From positions 1,341,230-1,405,229 of the forward strand of contig NW_015971538.1 of assembly GCF_000182565.1 (NCBI RefSeq): a stretch of DNA of 64,000 bases, in the 5' to 3' direction. The notes beneath the pieces are model-generated. The model had not been told where the DNA came from. It made no database searches and saw only the letters and a list, made by a program, of their open reading frames with translations. A program made the translations under genes and the position numbers. Each line of letters begins with the position of its first letter. Position 1 is the stretch's first letter. Positions 1 through 10,633 of this stretch are shown here, in pieces. Source of the DNA: Spizellomyces punctatus DAOM BR117 (taxonomy: Eukaryota; Chytridiomycota; Chytridiomycetes; Spizellomycetales; Spizellomycetaceae).

Positions 1-52
1 AGAGCCCATTGGATTTCAAGTCCAACGCCTTAACCACTCGGCCACACCGACC
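1..52 (-). tRNA. tRNA-Ser(UGA), 5' part, cut by the window edge
   Basis: Read on the minus strand, the first 52 bases give a tRNA 5' half: acceptor strand GGTCGGT, GT, a D-arm (GGCCGAGTGGTTAAGGC) and an anticodon arm with stem TTGGA/TCCAA and loop CTTGAAA. The anticodon is therefore TGA, which reads UCA serine codons. The TGGGCTCT that follows the anticodon stem starts the long variable arm typical of tRNA-Ser. The T-arm and 3' end lie outside the window, and no intron is visible in the part seen. Confidence 0.9.
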
Positions 53-129
53 GGACCATCATCATCGTCCTGTGAAACTCATATTCTATTAATAGGACCT
101 AATTTAGTTTCGATAGGACCTCGCCGTAT

Positions 130-830
130 CGTAGTGTATTGGCAATAACAAATGTCACTACACAATACACCAGGGAATAAACCAGCGACAACTGGTTCGG
201 AAAAGCTAACTAAGCTACTACTAGGCAATTATACACGCAATTCGTAACGGTTGGTTCTAACCGGATAACTGCCCACCACCACACACGGTCCCTACTAGGC
301 CTTGATCCAGAACTCTTTGATGGCATTGAAGCCAGAGTCTTGCATCCAGGAGCGAATTGACTGGGCAGCGTCGCAAGCTGGGGGATTTTCAGTGACAAGG
401 CTTGGAGACCAAAAAAAACTGCATGTCAGAAGATGACCCGATGACAAGAAATAAAATGATGCAATCAGTACATACCAACCAAGCTCAACTAATGTGGCAG
501 CATAATAGCAGCTTTGCTGAATCCGAGGCTGTGGCTGGTTCTGATTGCTGTTGCTGTCGGGCAGTCGAGGTCCTCAACACCACCACATCTGCATGCTCAT
601 GATTGACCAAGTCGCAATGAGGTTGCAATGTGGGTCGCGATGAGCGTTGGGCAGATGCTTGCGAGTCGAGGGATAAAGAAACAAGAGGGAAGAGGGAGCA
701 GGTCCCCTTTTATAGACCTTCGGCATGCACCTCACCGCAGTTTAAAAAAAAAACATTTAGCATGCCACACCAATCTGAGTGATAGATGGGGGTTCTGATT
801 ATGTGATATGATTAACCGGATTAATCCGTA
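130..830 (-). pseudogene. Dispersed repeat, copy A: degenerate small spliced gene with its promoter
   Basis: About 700 bp here match, in inverted orientation, the segment at 27,727-28,465. On the minus strand the unit has a TATA box (TATAAAAGG, about 710-717), a pyrimidine-rich leader, an ATG near 600, a first exon, a conserved intron (GTATGT donor, CTGACATGCAG end, about 500-390) and a second exon that ends in TAG near 302. The frame crosses the splice cleanly in this copy, giving a C-terminus rich in Trp, Asp and Phe. However, an in-frame TGA follows the ninth codon (TGGTGTTGA), where copy B reads CGA. No known family is recognised. It could be a degenerate member of a multicopy family, or cargo of a non-autonomous transposable element; no transposase or terminal repeat is visible. 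Confidence 0.6.
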
Positions 831-1258
831 TCGTATCGTATCGTAACGTATGAATTGCAGCTGGTAGTGACGGTTCTGCCCGCGCCAAGCAGTAAACGAA
901 GGAGAAAACACCCCGGCCAAAGTATCTTTACAGTAAAGGCTATAGACATGGAACCAAAAGCAAGAAAGCAACAACCACTACTATCCCACAAAACCGAACA
1001 AGGCCACAAGGGCTTAAACGAATTTATCGCCCAGAAAGCAATACAATGCCCTCGGTGTACCCCCAAATAAAGATTACAATCTCTTTTTGAACCTCCAAGT
1101 TACCATCCAATCCAGCACAAAAAAAACAACTTTACATTCCACCCCTGATTGTCCATTCATTACACTAAGATGCATTACATTTGGTTCACATGACCTGTGA
1201 ATTGTGAATAAAATAACCGCGAGGAGGCCCGAAACCTATTCGCAAGAAGATGTTTTGG
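831..1258. other. Gene-free spacer
   Basis: A short TCGTA-type run (roughly 825-850, cgtatcgtatcgtatcgtaacg) borders the repeat. The remainder is AT-rich sequence downstream of CEG1 and probably holds its 3' untranslated region. No convincing gene was found on either strand. Confidence 0.5.
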
Positions 1259-4200
1259 TCATCCTTTTGCCCGTTTATGTCCAACGTCCTCAGGGGACGG
1301 CAATTGTGAGTCCGATGTTCCCATCACCACATCCAGCCACGCACTTGTTCGTTTGGTCGGTATCCGGTTCGACGGCGAAATTGATGGTACGGTGGGTGCA
1401 GGTGACTGCGCTTCCATCCGAGGCGGTGGTGACGTGGAGGGTACGGGATGCTGATGTGGTTGTTGCGGTGATGGATTGGGGTGAGGATACGCAGGAGGCG
1501 GCGGGCCTATTCGCGCTGAACGTGATGTACCGCTGCTGTTGGTCCCGCTAGCCGCACTCGATGATCGGCGGCCGGGGTGGTCGTAGTGAGATGATCGTCT
1601 CTCGCGTGCACTTTGATCCTTCTCATGAATATATCTAGAGAGGACTTCTTTGTGATCGGCCCCCGTGTGCTGTTGGGCTCGCTGGTGATGTGAGTGTTGC
1701 TGGTGATGGTGCTGCTGGTGTTGCTGTAGCTGTTGCTGCTGAGCAGTATGTGACGAAGGAAGAACGTGCTGCTGGACTACCCGCATCGGCTGTCCCCCTG
1801 GTGCTGATGATGATGGCTGAGACGCAGGGTGTGGGGGAGGAGGGTATGCAACGAATTGCGGTTGTCCTGCGCCTTCCGGCGATTGAGTTGCTGAGTAGAA
1901 GGTAACCGGTCCAGGTGGCTGCGGGTGACGAGGAGCAAGCATCGGATAAAACATCACAGGTCCGCCAGCTGCCACTGGTAGCTGAATCACAGTACCCGGT
2001 GGATATCCAGGTGCGCTTGTTGGAGCCATGACCATTGACGGGTACGGCGCAGCTTGTATTAGAGGCTGTGATACAGATGAACGACGCCGATATGGTGATG
2101 CAGCAGACATCGCATTATGATCAATCGACAGTCGGTGTCCACCTTGCATGGATACCGGTTGCATTCGTGGGTCCCCGTACATGATCGGCTGCATCATCGG
2201 CGCGTGGGAGGGTTGCTGATGAATTTGGATATGTGGTTGACTTGCGACTCGATGTTGCATCTCATACACGTTGCTCGATGATAGCGATCGCGTGTGAGGG
2301 GGCGCCGGAGGCCGTTCTGACGAAAACACGTGCGGTAACGGTGCTCCATTGGGTCCAAGAGGATACCCTCCAGTAGCAGATCCAGGGGATGGGTGGGAAG
2401 GCACTGATTGCCCCATCGACGGAATGTGGAGAGTAGCTGCATCCGAAGGAGACCCGCGTTGCTTGCCGATATCCATTGAAGTATTGGAATTTGTACGCAT
2501 GGACTCCCCAGCGTGCGACAGCAATTTCATGGGTGTGGAAGAAGATCTTCGATGAGAGGCGGATGATGAGGGTCGTGATTGCTTACGGCGTGGTGGAGTT
2601 TGGATAACCTCATCTGTCTTCCCAGCTGCAATTTCGGGTATCGTGTTTATGACAGGGACTTGCGGAGACGCTGCTGGTGACTCTTGTTCATCGTATACAT
2701 CGTCATCATCCACTCTCTTTTTCTGACCTTGCATAAGTACAGGGGGAGGCTGAGGCAACACCACCGTCACCACATCCGAAGTAGTTGACCCTGGCGGACG
2801 GGCTGGTAATGACCCAGCGGGGGCGGTTGTGTACGCTGGAACGGCAAGCAGCGATGCCTCGTAAGGTTTCATACTAGATCTTCTCCTCGCTTCAGACATC
2901 TTGCGCGGCTTTTCGCTCGCCTTCTTCCCACGAAGTGGCGATGGCTTAGTCGCAATATCCGTCACGTCAACAGTTGCTGTCGACAACATTGGACTGCTCG
3001 CCTTCCCTTTTCGACCCTTCTGAGAGGCTACTTTGCCATTTGATGTTCTTCTCCCACTAGCGGAGGTGTTTTCGGGTGGTTCGGGTGCTTGCCCGTGCCC
3101 CTTGTCGACGATACCAATAAGATTAGCCACTTGCATTGGAGCAGGGCTTTGCAGGGCTTGGGGCTCTTTGAATATCAAAGGGTGGACAGAATGAACCGCG
3201 GCTTCCTGCTTAAAGTTAACAGGGAGCGCCTGTTTCTCTGTTTCCATAGGATCTAGGGCGTCGACCTTTCGAGATGGCGCAGCGGACTCATCAAGCTCCA
3301 TCGGCGACGCAGCACTTGATGAATTGAGTAAATGCAAGTTGCTAGTCTCTGTATCCACGCTGCTCTTCGTTCCAGTTGGAGACTTGACATCTATGTCCAT
3401 CGCATGCTGATCTTCTTCCGATTTGCATGTCTTGGGTAATGGGTCAGCTGCATCTCCTACACTTGGGGCCGTCGGTATTATCCCTGCTAGCTTATTCGAC
3501 GGTGTGTCCGTATCCATGAGGTCATGCAGGCTTTTGGTTACATTCATTTCGGGCGATGGAGTCCCCATTACGGGAGCGCCATTGGGCGTTGGTGGTTCCT
3601 TTAGCTTTTCTTGCTTTACCTCTTGACAAACGCGCGTCGTCTCTGCATTATCCTCCACTTGCAAAGTCTCTGGTGGTATCAACTTCTGTGGATTCATATC
3701 ACGTAGTGTAGATGAGGCATCCACCTCTGCCTCTGTGTGGGATTCTGATGCTTCGGGGACCTTTTTGAGCACTGATGGGCTTTTGATATCCGACTCTTCC
3801 GGGGGCGATGTGTCTGTCACTGAGCCATCTTCCCCAAGGGTGGACGCTGATTCTGCATTACTCTCAGTACTTCTCGCGTGAACAATTTTCTTAAGACGTA
3901 TTCCCTTCGGCATCTGTGCAACCCATTCGCTAATTGACCGTTTTCGTGGCGGAAGTGTTTCCGCTTCGGCCTCACCGGTCTCCCCACTTACATCCCGCCC
4001 CTCCCGCTCCGATTTAAACCCTGCTTGCGGCTTCGTCAAGAGATCGCAAGGCTTTCCCGTGTCAACAGTAGGTGATGTTATGAATACCTCAGACGAGCGG
4101 CGGTACTCGCTCCCACCAGATGATGCTGAAGAGCGCCTTATCGCATCTGAATCGGCAGACTCTCTTCGGTCGATCATAAAAGGTGATGTGTCCCCAGATT

Positions 4201-6444
4201 TTTGTTTCAGTGGAGATTCGACGGACAGTCGTCTATCAAAATCTGTCGACACGCGTCGAACAGGGAGCTCCACATCGGATGTAGTACTCCCACTCGAAAG
4301 GCGGCGTTTAACATGATCACTAATTCCCATCACTCCATCTCTCCAAGGATCCTCGAGTGATGGAGCATTTTCCAGGGCTGGTGTTGGGGGTACTGGTCCA
4401 GTTGAAAACTTGCGCTCCGGTGGTGGTCGTGGTGGCAGCGACACCCCTTGTTCTCTAGCCTTCCAATGCGCACGTATTGTTTCGATTCTGCCAAGAAGCT
4501 ACTTACCAGGTAAGAAAGAGCGTAGTCACAGGGAATATTCGGAAGGCCGCCGTAATACATACCATTTCTTTCGTTACCCCATTTTGAATCAGCTTCATCG
4601 TCTTTTCCAAGATAGCCAGATCATTTGCGGTGTCCTTATCATCTCTGACAATGGGTGCAGTATAAGCAAAACAGAACACTCTGATACAGATAGACAGTAC
4701 AAACATACCGAAATCGGACAAATCGCCATCCTCCTTCCCGCTTGCTCGAAACATATCCATCTTCCCATAGATGTGTCATCCAAGTCTTATCCCAACGGAA
4801 TTCTGCAATTCGTCCATCAGGAGGGGAGACTCGCCATCTGAAGCGTGCATTAGTGAGGAAGTCCTGGCCATTGTCATCATATTTTCATTATCGTAATACC
4901 AACTTTTCTTGCAGCTCTGGTTCCAGCGTTAGCTGGTCGTGAAACTTGTGAGCCCCAAACTCGGCAATCAGGATTGCATAGTGTGGTTTGCGGTCCTTGT
5001 CCAAATCCATTTTGATCTTGAAGTCAATTGTATTTTGCTCGGGTGGCTTCCACTTCAGTCTACGTGTATATGAGCACAGCTCCATCAGTCTTACGAACCT
5101 AGTATATGAACCTTTTTTTACGTACAGTTTGTGGCATGTTCCCGGTGTGTATGGCAGATTCACGGGCGTAAATATCAACCCATCATTACCATGCTTCTGT
5201 CGAGCGATCTCATCGAAAACCACATGCATGCCATACGAACGTTGCTGCGTTTTTATTCGGATGCTACATAAGCGTTCAAATGAGAGGGTATTCAACCTCA
5301 AAAAAAGGTCTTATGTAGCACCAAGCTTACCGGAATGGCTGCACATTACGTGCTTCAGGATGGTATTTGAGGTAGTGCTCATACGGTGCAAGCACATCTC
5401 GTTGGAAGAACTGCATAAAGAGGTATCTTGTATCACGTGTCACCCGCGAATAAAACTAATGAGCAATCCACTTACACCCAAGCGACGGTTATAGGTTTCG
5501 TGTAGGTGTCGTTCACCGTGGGAAGTCAAGAGATCAAAAACAAGGTAAGTTAATGTCCTCTGGAAAAGCAATCATTGTCAATCAGAAAGAAAGGAAAGGC
5601 TTAAATTGGTTCATTTAGCCTACATGTGAACCTTCTACATCCACTACAAGTTCCCCGTCCAGCAGGGTCTCATTATGATACTTCGTTACTTCGCCTACTT
5701 GTTTCGGTAGCGGAAACTTCATATCGACGTAATGGAACTCGTTTTTGCGGTCAATCTGTCAGCATGATCAAATCGGATGAGAGATGTTATCTCAGCACAC
5801 ATGTTCCCGACCATACCATAAACGTCGCCGGCCCTTTCTGTGTCACCATCAATAACATAAGATATCGTACGCCATCGCTCTTTTCGCAAACAAAGTAATC
5901 CTCTCGTTCGAGGGCCTGCAGGTTATTGTGTTGCAGGGCGACGGGTTGAGAGCCTGGGAACCTGTATAGATAAACTAAAATGTTTAGCAGCTGTAAGGTT
6001 TACATTTCGGATCCCGACATACTGGCCATCGTATGATTGACCAAATTGGCCTTGATGGGCCAACACCTTCCGACCCCAGCTTGGGTCGACCGGGGGCTGC
6101 TCACCAAGGTGTAATAAGTCCTAGCCAACATAATAGAGCAATTTCTCTGCATATGATGAGAACCCTCCACCATTGTTGTACGTGGACCGACTAGGAGGTT
6201 CCCAGAATATTCCCAAACGGCGAACTCAAAACTCAGGAACCATGGCCTACCCATCCCCACTTATTGACCGTCTACCATAAAGCCATCTCTAAATTCACAC
6301 GCGCAAGTGCGAAACCTACCCGTCATGTTTCCAATTCAGTAAGTCCTTTATTCGATTTCGCAATTCGGCAGAGTAAGAAGGATCAACTCCGATCCCAATC
6401 TTTCCGGGTAACACATCTCCCTCCTTTGGTCGCGAATTCGACAT
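1259..6444 (-). CDS. CEG1: mRNA capping enzyme, guanylyltransferase (GTP:RNA), with a giant disordered C-terminal tail
   Basis: This nuclear enzyme transfers GMP onto the 5' diphosphate end of nascent RNA polymerase II transcripts. Spliced by eye, it has ten exons: 6444-6320, 5961-5817, 5755-5624, 5559-5476, 5410-5331, 5263-5126, 5059-4904, 4837-4709, 4644-4563 and 4498-1259. All phases agree, giving about 1,436 residues. The order is FPGSQPV, the nucleotidyl-lysine motif EKSDGVRY (Lys69), LLDGELV, GNDGLIFTPV, LKWKPPE, and the OB-fold motif RFRDDKDTAN. The catalytic core ends near residue 380, about the full length of an ordinary fungal Ceg1. The remaining ~1,060 residues are one uninterrupted reading frame, rich in Ser, Pro and Gln/His, with more than ten RRxS sites. 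Intron 1 (358 nt) is far longer than the others (about 50-70 nt). The start is the ATG directly upstream of the conserved VLPG segment. The core call is secure; the function of the tail is unknown. Confidence 0.93.
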
Positions 6445-6679
6445 ATTTATTGAGGCGCGTTAAAATACGAGCGCTGCGTGAGGTATTCTACCCGCGTCGG
6501 TATTGAAAGAGGCAGAGAGAACGACGGTGCGGCTCTGGACACGCGGCATACGGGCATTCGGCGTTCGCCTGATTGTGCAGTATGAAAGTTTGGCGGGGTA
6601 CGCTGTGGTTGCGGTGGTGAACGGAATCCCGCAAAGCGGAGTGAAAGGAGTGGATAGGCGGGCGCGATCGCGAGCAGGT

Positions 6680-7183
6680 TCAGATTGAAGAAATGCTTGG
6701 GAGGAGACAGGTTGCTGCAGTTTACCATATCCGCAGCCCTCACGAAGGGTGACCATAAGCGGTGGTTTGACGGTAATATCGGTTATAAATGAATCATGCC
6801 GTATCTATGACAACACTATCACGTGTTTTTGTGGAGAGCTTACCCTGACGTTGCATTGCTTCCCCAAGAAAATTGCTGCAAACCAATACATTTCTAAAAA
6901 GATACCCAGGAGGAGTGTGCCGTTGAGGCAATGTCCTGTATCCTTACTGATAGAACAGTTTCCCAGGCATAGAACATCCGGTGCATGAAAAGCAGTTCCC
7001 TACAATAGCTCGTACTATGCTTGCTCCCTTGGAAATAGTCGATGTCAAGACACTTGTTCCTAGCCCTCTCGAAAGCCTTGGGAGGTTGCCCCCATCGATG
7101 TCGTCCACCGCTATCTCGAGTAGCTCTTCAACCCGGGGGACGCAGAATGTCCGTCGTTGCAGACTGTCCACCAAAGTCGTCAT
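6680..7183 (-). CDS. Small three-exon protein, unrecognised
   Basis: Exons 7183-6948, 6893-6844 and roughly 6702-6680 join in phase (GTAAGG and GTAAGC donors, TTTTTAG and CTGCAG acceptors). They encode about 105 residues beginning MTTLVDSLQRR. The middle contains a Cys-rich patch (GNCFSCTGC) followed by a hydrophobic stretch (NVLVCSNFLGEAM). It lies just upstream of CEG1 on the same strand (236 bp between stop and start codons) and head-to-head with the PPR gene. I do not recognise a family. The last acceptor is the weakest part of the model, and the protein could end differently. Codon-level support is moderate because other frames are also open here. Confidence 0.4.
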
Positions 7184-7503
7184 ATCGCCCAAGCAATCCG
7201 CTTTGCAATGGTACAGAAGACTGCACTACGCGGAATTTGCGTATGGGCGAATATTTATCACGAAAGGGATTGCGGAGGGTGCGGGACCGCCGCACAGAGC
7301 GCGTTTTGAATCCTGACCGCCATCCAACGTATGGCCAAACTAACCGACGTACGCAAGGGTAGGTAGATGCCTTTGATATACGTTTTTCAGAGATTCTTAC
7401 GCCTGCATCTTCCCGACAAAGCTACCACTCTGCTACATTCCCATTAATTTCGGAGGAGAGCGCTCATGATGCTGCAACAGTTCATCTGAGTAAACCACCA
7501 AGC

Positions 7504-10119
7504 ATGAGTGCTGAGGTCACAGCTGAAGCGGTCACTCAAGCCTGGCAACGTTTTAGAGCGTTGTTAATTGAAAGGGGTGGGGAAGGCGATAATATACCGG
7601 TGGAGTTGCTACGCGACATCTTCCACACATTGGCAAAGGGAATGATGCGGAAACGCCGATCGGCAGAATATTTGAGGACAGTGGCAGGATATATGCGTCA
7701 AAAGGGAGTTATGTTCTTTTCTGAAGAACTGGAATATCTAGTCGCGGCGCAGCGCATCTTGCGAAACTGGGGGGAGGCGTTAGAGGTCTTGGATTCATTG
7801 GAGAAGATGAGAAGACCGGATGATCCTCCATGGCGATTGGGAACATATGAAGCTGGAATGCGAGCACATATCAAACAGGGCAATATGGGGTTGGCCATGG
7901 GGCTCCTAGATCGTATGGAAAAGGATCGTATCCGGCCCACTGCCAGAATATTTGCCACACTAATTGACGGAGCAATAACTGGAGATGACGTTTCGCTAGC
8001 GCTTAACCTCTTCCAGCGAATGTCGGATAAGGGCGTTAGTCCGGATGCACGATCATTGGCTCTTCTTTTAACTGCATTTCGAAATGACGAAGAGAAGTTG
8101 AAGAGATTATACCAGATGGCAAGCGAATCGAGTCTTATAGATCTTCCCACCAATCCGGTTTTCCAACAGTCGCTGATATCAGTCAGCAGTCGACTAGGAG
8201 ATTTGGAGCTGGCATTCAAGCACCTGATGTTTATGAAAGACAGCTGTGCCGATCCATCCTACCAAGTGGCGGGATATACGATGCTAATTGATGGGTTTCT
8301 GAAGCGGGATCAAATTCCAAAGCGGGGGATGAAAATGGCCGAGGACTTGTTCGAGGAGATGAAGCGGAGCGGACTGAGGCCAAATCTGAAGACTTACACC
8401 GTGCTCATGCATGGTTATTTGAAATTCAAAGGATTGCATCGGGTTGTTCAATGTTTCGAAGAGTTGGTGGCGGAAGGCTTGCAACCTGATCAGACGATAT
8501 ACAATATCGTACTTCGAGCATGCGTCTTGCACGGCGATATTCGGAAGATGGAGGATGTGTTTCAGAATTTGCTGGATTCCGGCTTACAGCCCAATCTGCA
8601 CATTCTATCGTCGCTGATGGCGGGGTATGTTGTATACCACCAATTGAATCGAGCGATGGAAGTTTTCGAGTCAATGGGAAGCTATGGCCTTAAACCTGAT
8701 GTTGTTGCGTTTAACATTATCATCAACGGACACGGGTTGCAGCAGGACCTGCCCGGTGTGATGCGATGTTGGCAACAAATGCTGGACCACGGAATGCAGC
8801 CGAACCATATTACCTACACCAGTCTCCTCCAAGCGTTGTCAACGATGTTGGATCCGGACGTTCCTAAAATGCATCAAAGAATTTTCGCGACTGAGGTCAA
8901 GCCCGATGTATACGCTTACACTCTACTGATTGACGACCGACTACGCCGTGGCCAGCTACTTGGTGCACAGCAGCTATTTGACGATTTTCTTGCTACGGGT
9001 ACAAAGCTTAATTCCGTCGCATTCACAACATTGATGAATGCCTACATTGGGGAACGAAATCATGGGCCAGTGGCAGAGCTGTTTCAACGATTGACGGAGC
9101 AAGGAGGATTAATCGATGGCCCGGTGTATCATGTTTTGATGCGAATGTTGGTCAACGCGAATCGTCCACAGGAGGTGGAAAGAATTTGGGCCATGATGAA
9201 GGGAGAACGTATTGATCCGGACAAGGGGAATTATGCCATTGCCATGCAATCGTATCTCCAACTGTGGGATGTTGCTAAAGTGTGGGAACTTTTAGACGAG
9301 ATGAAATCGAAGCATATCTATCCAGATGAGCACGTCTATCATCTCGTGATTAAGGGGTTTGTAGGGCGTTGGACAACTCCAGGGGCGCGTGCTGCTGTAC
9401 AAGCGTACAAGATGATGCTAGCGGAGGGGGTCATTCCTGCTCAAGTCACATTCCGGATACTGATAGTCATGGCGTGCCGGAGACGAGATCAGGAGGCCCT
9501 TTTACGTTTTGTTCGAGACGCGATGGCCATGGGGCGGATGAGAGCGTTGGATGGGCAGCTGCGGCGAACAGTGTGGAATTTCCTCGTGGATACTCGCGAA
9601 TTGGCGGGCGTGATGGAGATGGCGGACGTATGCATTAAGATGGCCGTGTTGGATGATGTTTTGGTTGTTATTAACCGACTGGCGGCAACGCGAGATGTGG
9701 AAGGTATTATTGAATGTTGGGATAAGTTCGCGAGCAGCAGTTCGGGACGAATTCATGATGAAATCGTGAGCGAGGTTTTGGAAATCGTTGCGATTCGATG
9801 CAATGCGCCAACAGAGGCAAAGCAGCTGTGGAATAATCTCGTGAGCGGAAAGTACTCTGCTGTTTCTCGGACGATGGCGGTGGGGACGGTAGTGATGTAT
9901 TTACGAGCCCTGGCGTATTGGGACGAGACTGAGGCATTGATTAAGATGTGTACGTGTGGTTTGGTTGAGCTTGGTTTGAAAACCTCAGCTGTGGAGAAAG
10001 TATTAGAGGAATGCTTCAAATTCATGAGGTGGAAGCTGGGCAACAACCTGGAGCAAGTGACTGAGTTTTGGAAGGCACGGGACGAGGTCGATATTAACAA
10101 GATTGCTGCGGTTCCATGA
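7504..10119 (+). CDS. Pentatricopeptide repeat (PPR) protein, probably mitochondrial
   Basis: An uninterrupted 871-residue frame is made almost wholly of degenerate 35-residue helix-turn-helix PPR units (for example YTMLIDGF, TYTVLMHGYLKF, YNIVLRACV, AFNIIINGHG, YTSLLQAL, AYTLLIDD). At least a dozen units are recognisable between residues ~100 and 690. Such proteins bind organellar RNA and act in mitochondrial RNA processing, stability or translation. The ATG at 7504 is the first Met, but the same frame stays open upstream to about 7391. There it reads a Ser/Arg/His-rich, targeting-like sequence directly after a 3' splice site (TTTTTCAG, ends 7390). A short upstream exon carrying the presequence is therefore likely. 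A candidate ATG at 7331 would need an implausibly short 32-nt intron. It does not match a named yeast PPR protein that I can identify. Confidence 0.9.
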   Translation: MSAEVTAEAVTQAWQRFRALLIERGGEGDNIPVELLRDIFHTLAKGMMRKRRSAEYLRTVAGYMRQKGVMFFSEELEYLVAAQRILRNWGEALEVLDSLEKMRRPDDPPWRLGTYEAGMRAHIKQGNMGLAMGLLDRMEKDRIRPTARIFATLIDGAITGDDVSLALNLFQRMSDKGVSPDARSLALLLTAFRNDEEKLKRLYQMASESSLIDLPTNPVFQQSLISVSSRLGDLELAFKHLMFMKDSCADPSYQVAGYTMLIDGFLKRDQIPKRGMKMAEDLFEEMKRSGLRPNLKTYTVLMHGYLKFKGLHRVVQCFEELVAEGLQPDQTIYNIVLRACVLHGDIRKMEDVFQNLLDSGLQPNLHILSSLMAGYVVYHQLNRAMEVFESMGSYGLKPDVVAFNIIINGHGLQQDLPGVMRCWQQMLDHGMQPNHITYTSLLQALSTMLDPDVPKMHQRIFATEVKPDVYAYTLLIDDRLRRGQLLGAQQLFDDFLATGTKLNSVAFTTLMNAYIGERNHGPVAELFQRLTEQGGLIDGPVYHVLMRMLVNANRPQEVERIWAMMKGERIDPDKGNYAIAMQSYLQLWDVAKVWELLDEMKSKHIYPDEHVYHLVIKGFVGRWTTPGARAAVQAYKMMLAEGVIPAQVTFRILIVMACRRRDQEALLRFVRDAMAMGRMRALDGQLRRTVWNFLVDTRELAGVMEMADVCIKMAVLDDVLVVINRLAATRDVEGIIECWDKFASSSSGRIHDEIVSEVLEIVAIRCNAPTEAKQLWNNLVSGKYSAVSRTMAVGTVVMYLRALAYWDETEALIKMCTCGLVELGLKTSAVEKVLEECFKFMRWKLGNNLEQVTEFWKARDEVDINKIAAVP

Positions 10120-10633
10120 GCCATCTTGGTCCATGTAATTATATTTAAGGCGTGCACGCGGATTAGTGAAGAATACCTAGTGCCATCCATATATGTGCCT
10201 TTATTCGTATTAGCCAAACTGCTGGTGATTGAGATCAATCTCGTTGCTCATGTAACAATTGTTCTGGGAATAAACCACGTGACCTCTCTGCTGACTAAGA
10301 ATCAAAGATTTGCCATGGCAACAATAGAGTGAACAGAGTTTTGCCACTGGCAGATTTTTTGTTCCTTTGAGCGGATTTTGATTGCTTCTTTTTCACGAGT
10401 TGATGGGATTTCCTTTTTTCCTCGCGTGAGGTTTTTTATTTTTTTTTATTTTCCTGATTTGGGTCCAACGACGAGGAACGACGACGACGACGACGACTTT
10501 TGCACGTCGATGGTACATTGCTGATTTATTTATTTTTATTACTGTGCAGTGGACATTTCTCATTCATTGGCCTCCTTCCGACAGTCGTGGATGCCGACTT
10601 CATCCGTGTCGTATTGCCACATCAAAAATAGTT
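10120..10633. other. Spacer with T-tracts and a short GAC repeat
   Basis: The PPR 3' region is followed by a T-rich tract (about 10,380-10,450) and a small (GAC)n run near 10,478-10,497. A pyrimidine-rich leader then precedes the next gene. No coding region is convincing. Confidence 0.5.

Noticed and set aside
1204-1551. Plus-strand 115-codon frame at the 3' end of CEG1
   Set aside because: It is antisense to the Ceg1 tail; its openness follows from the Pro/Ser/Gln codon bias of the real frame.
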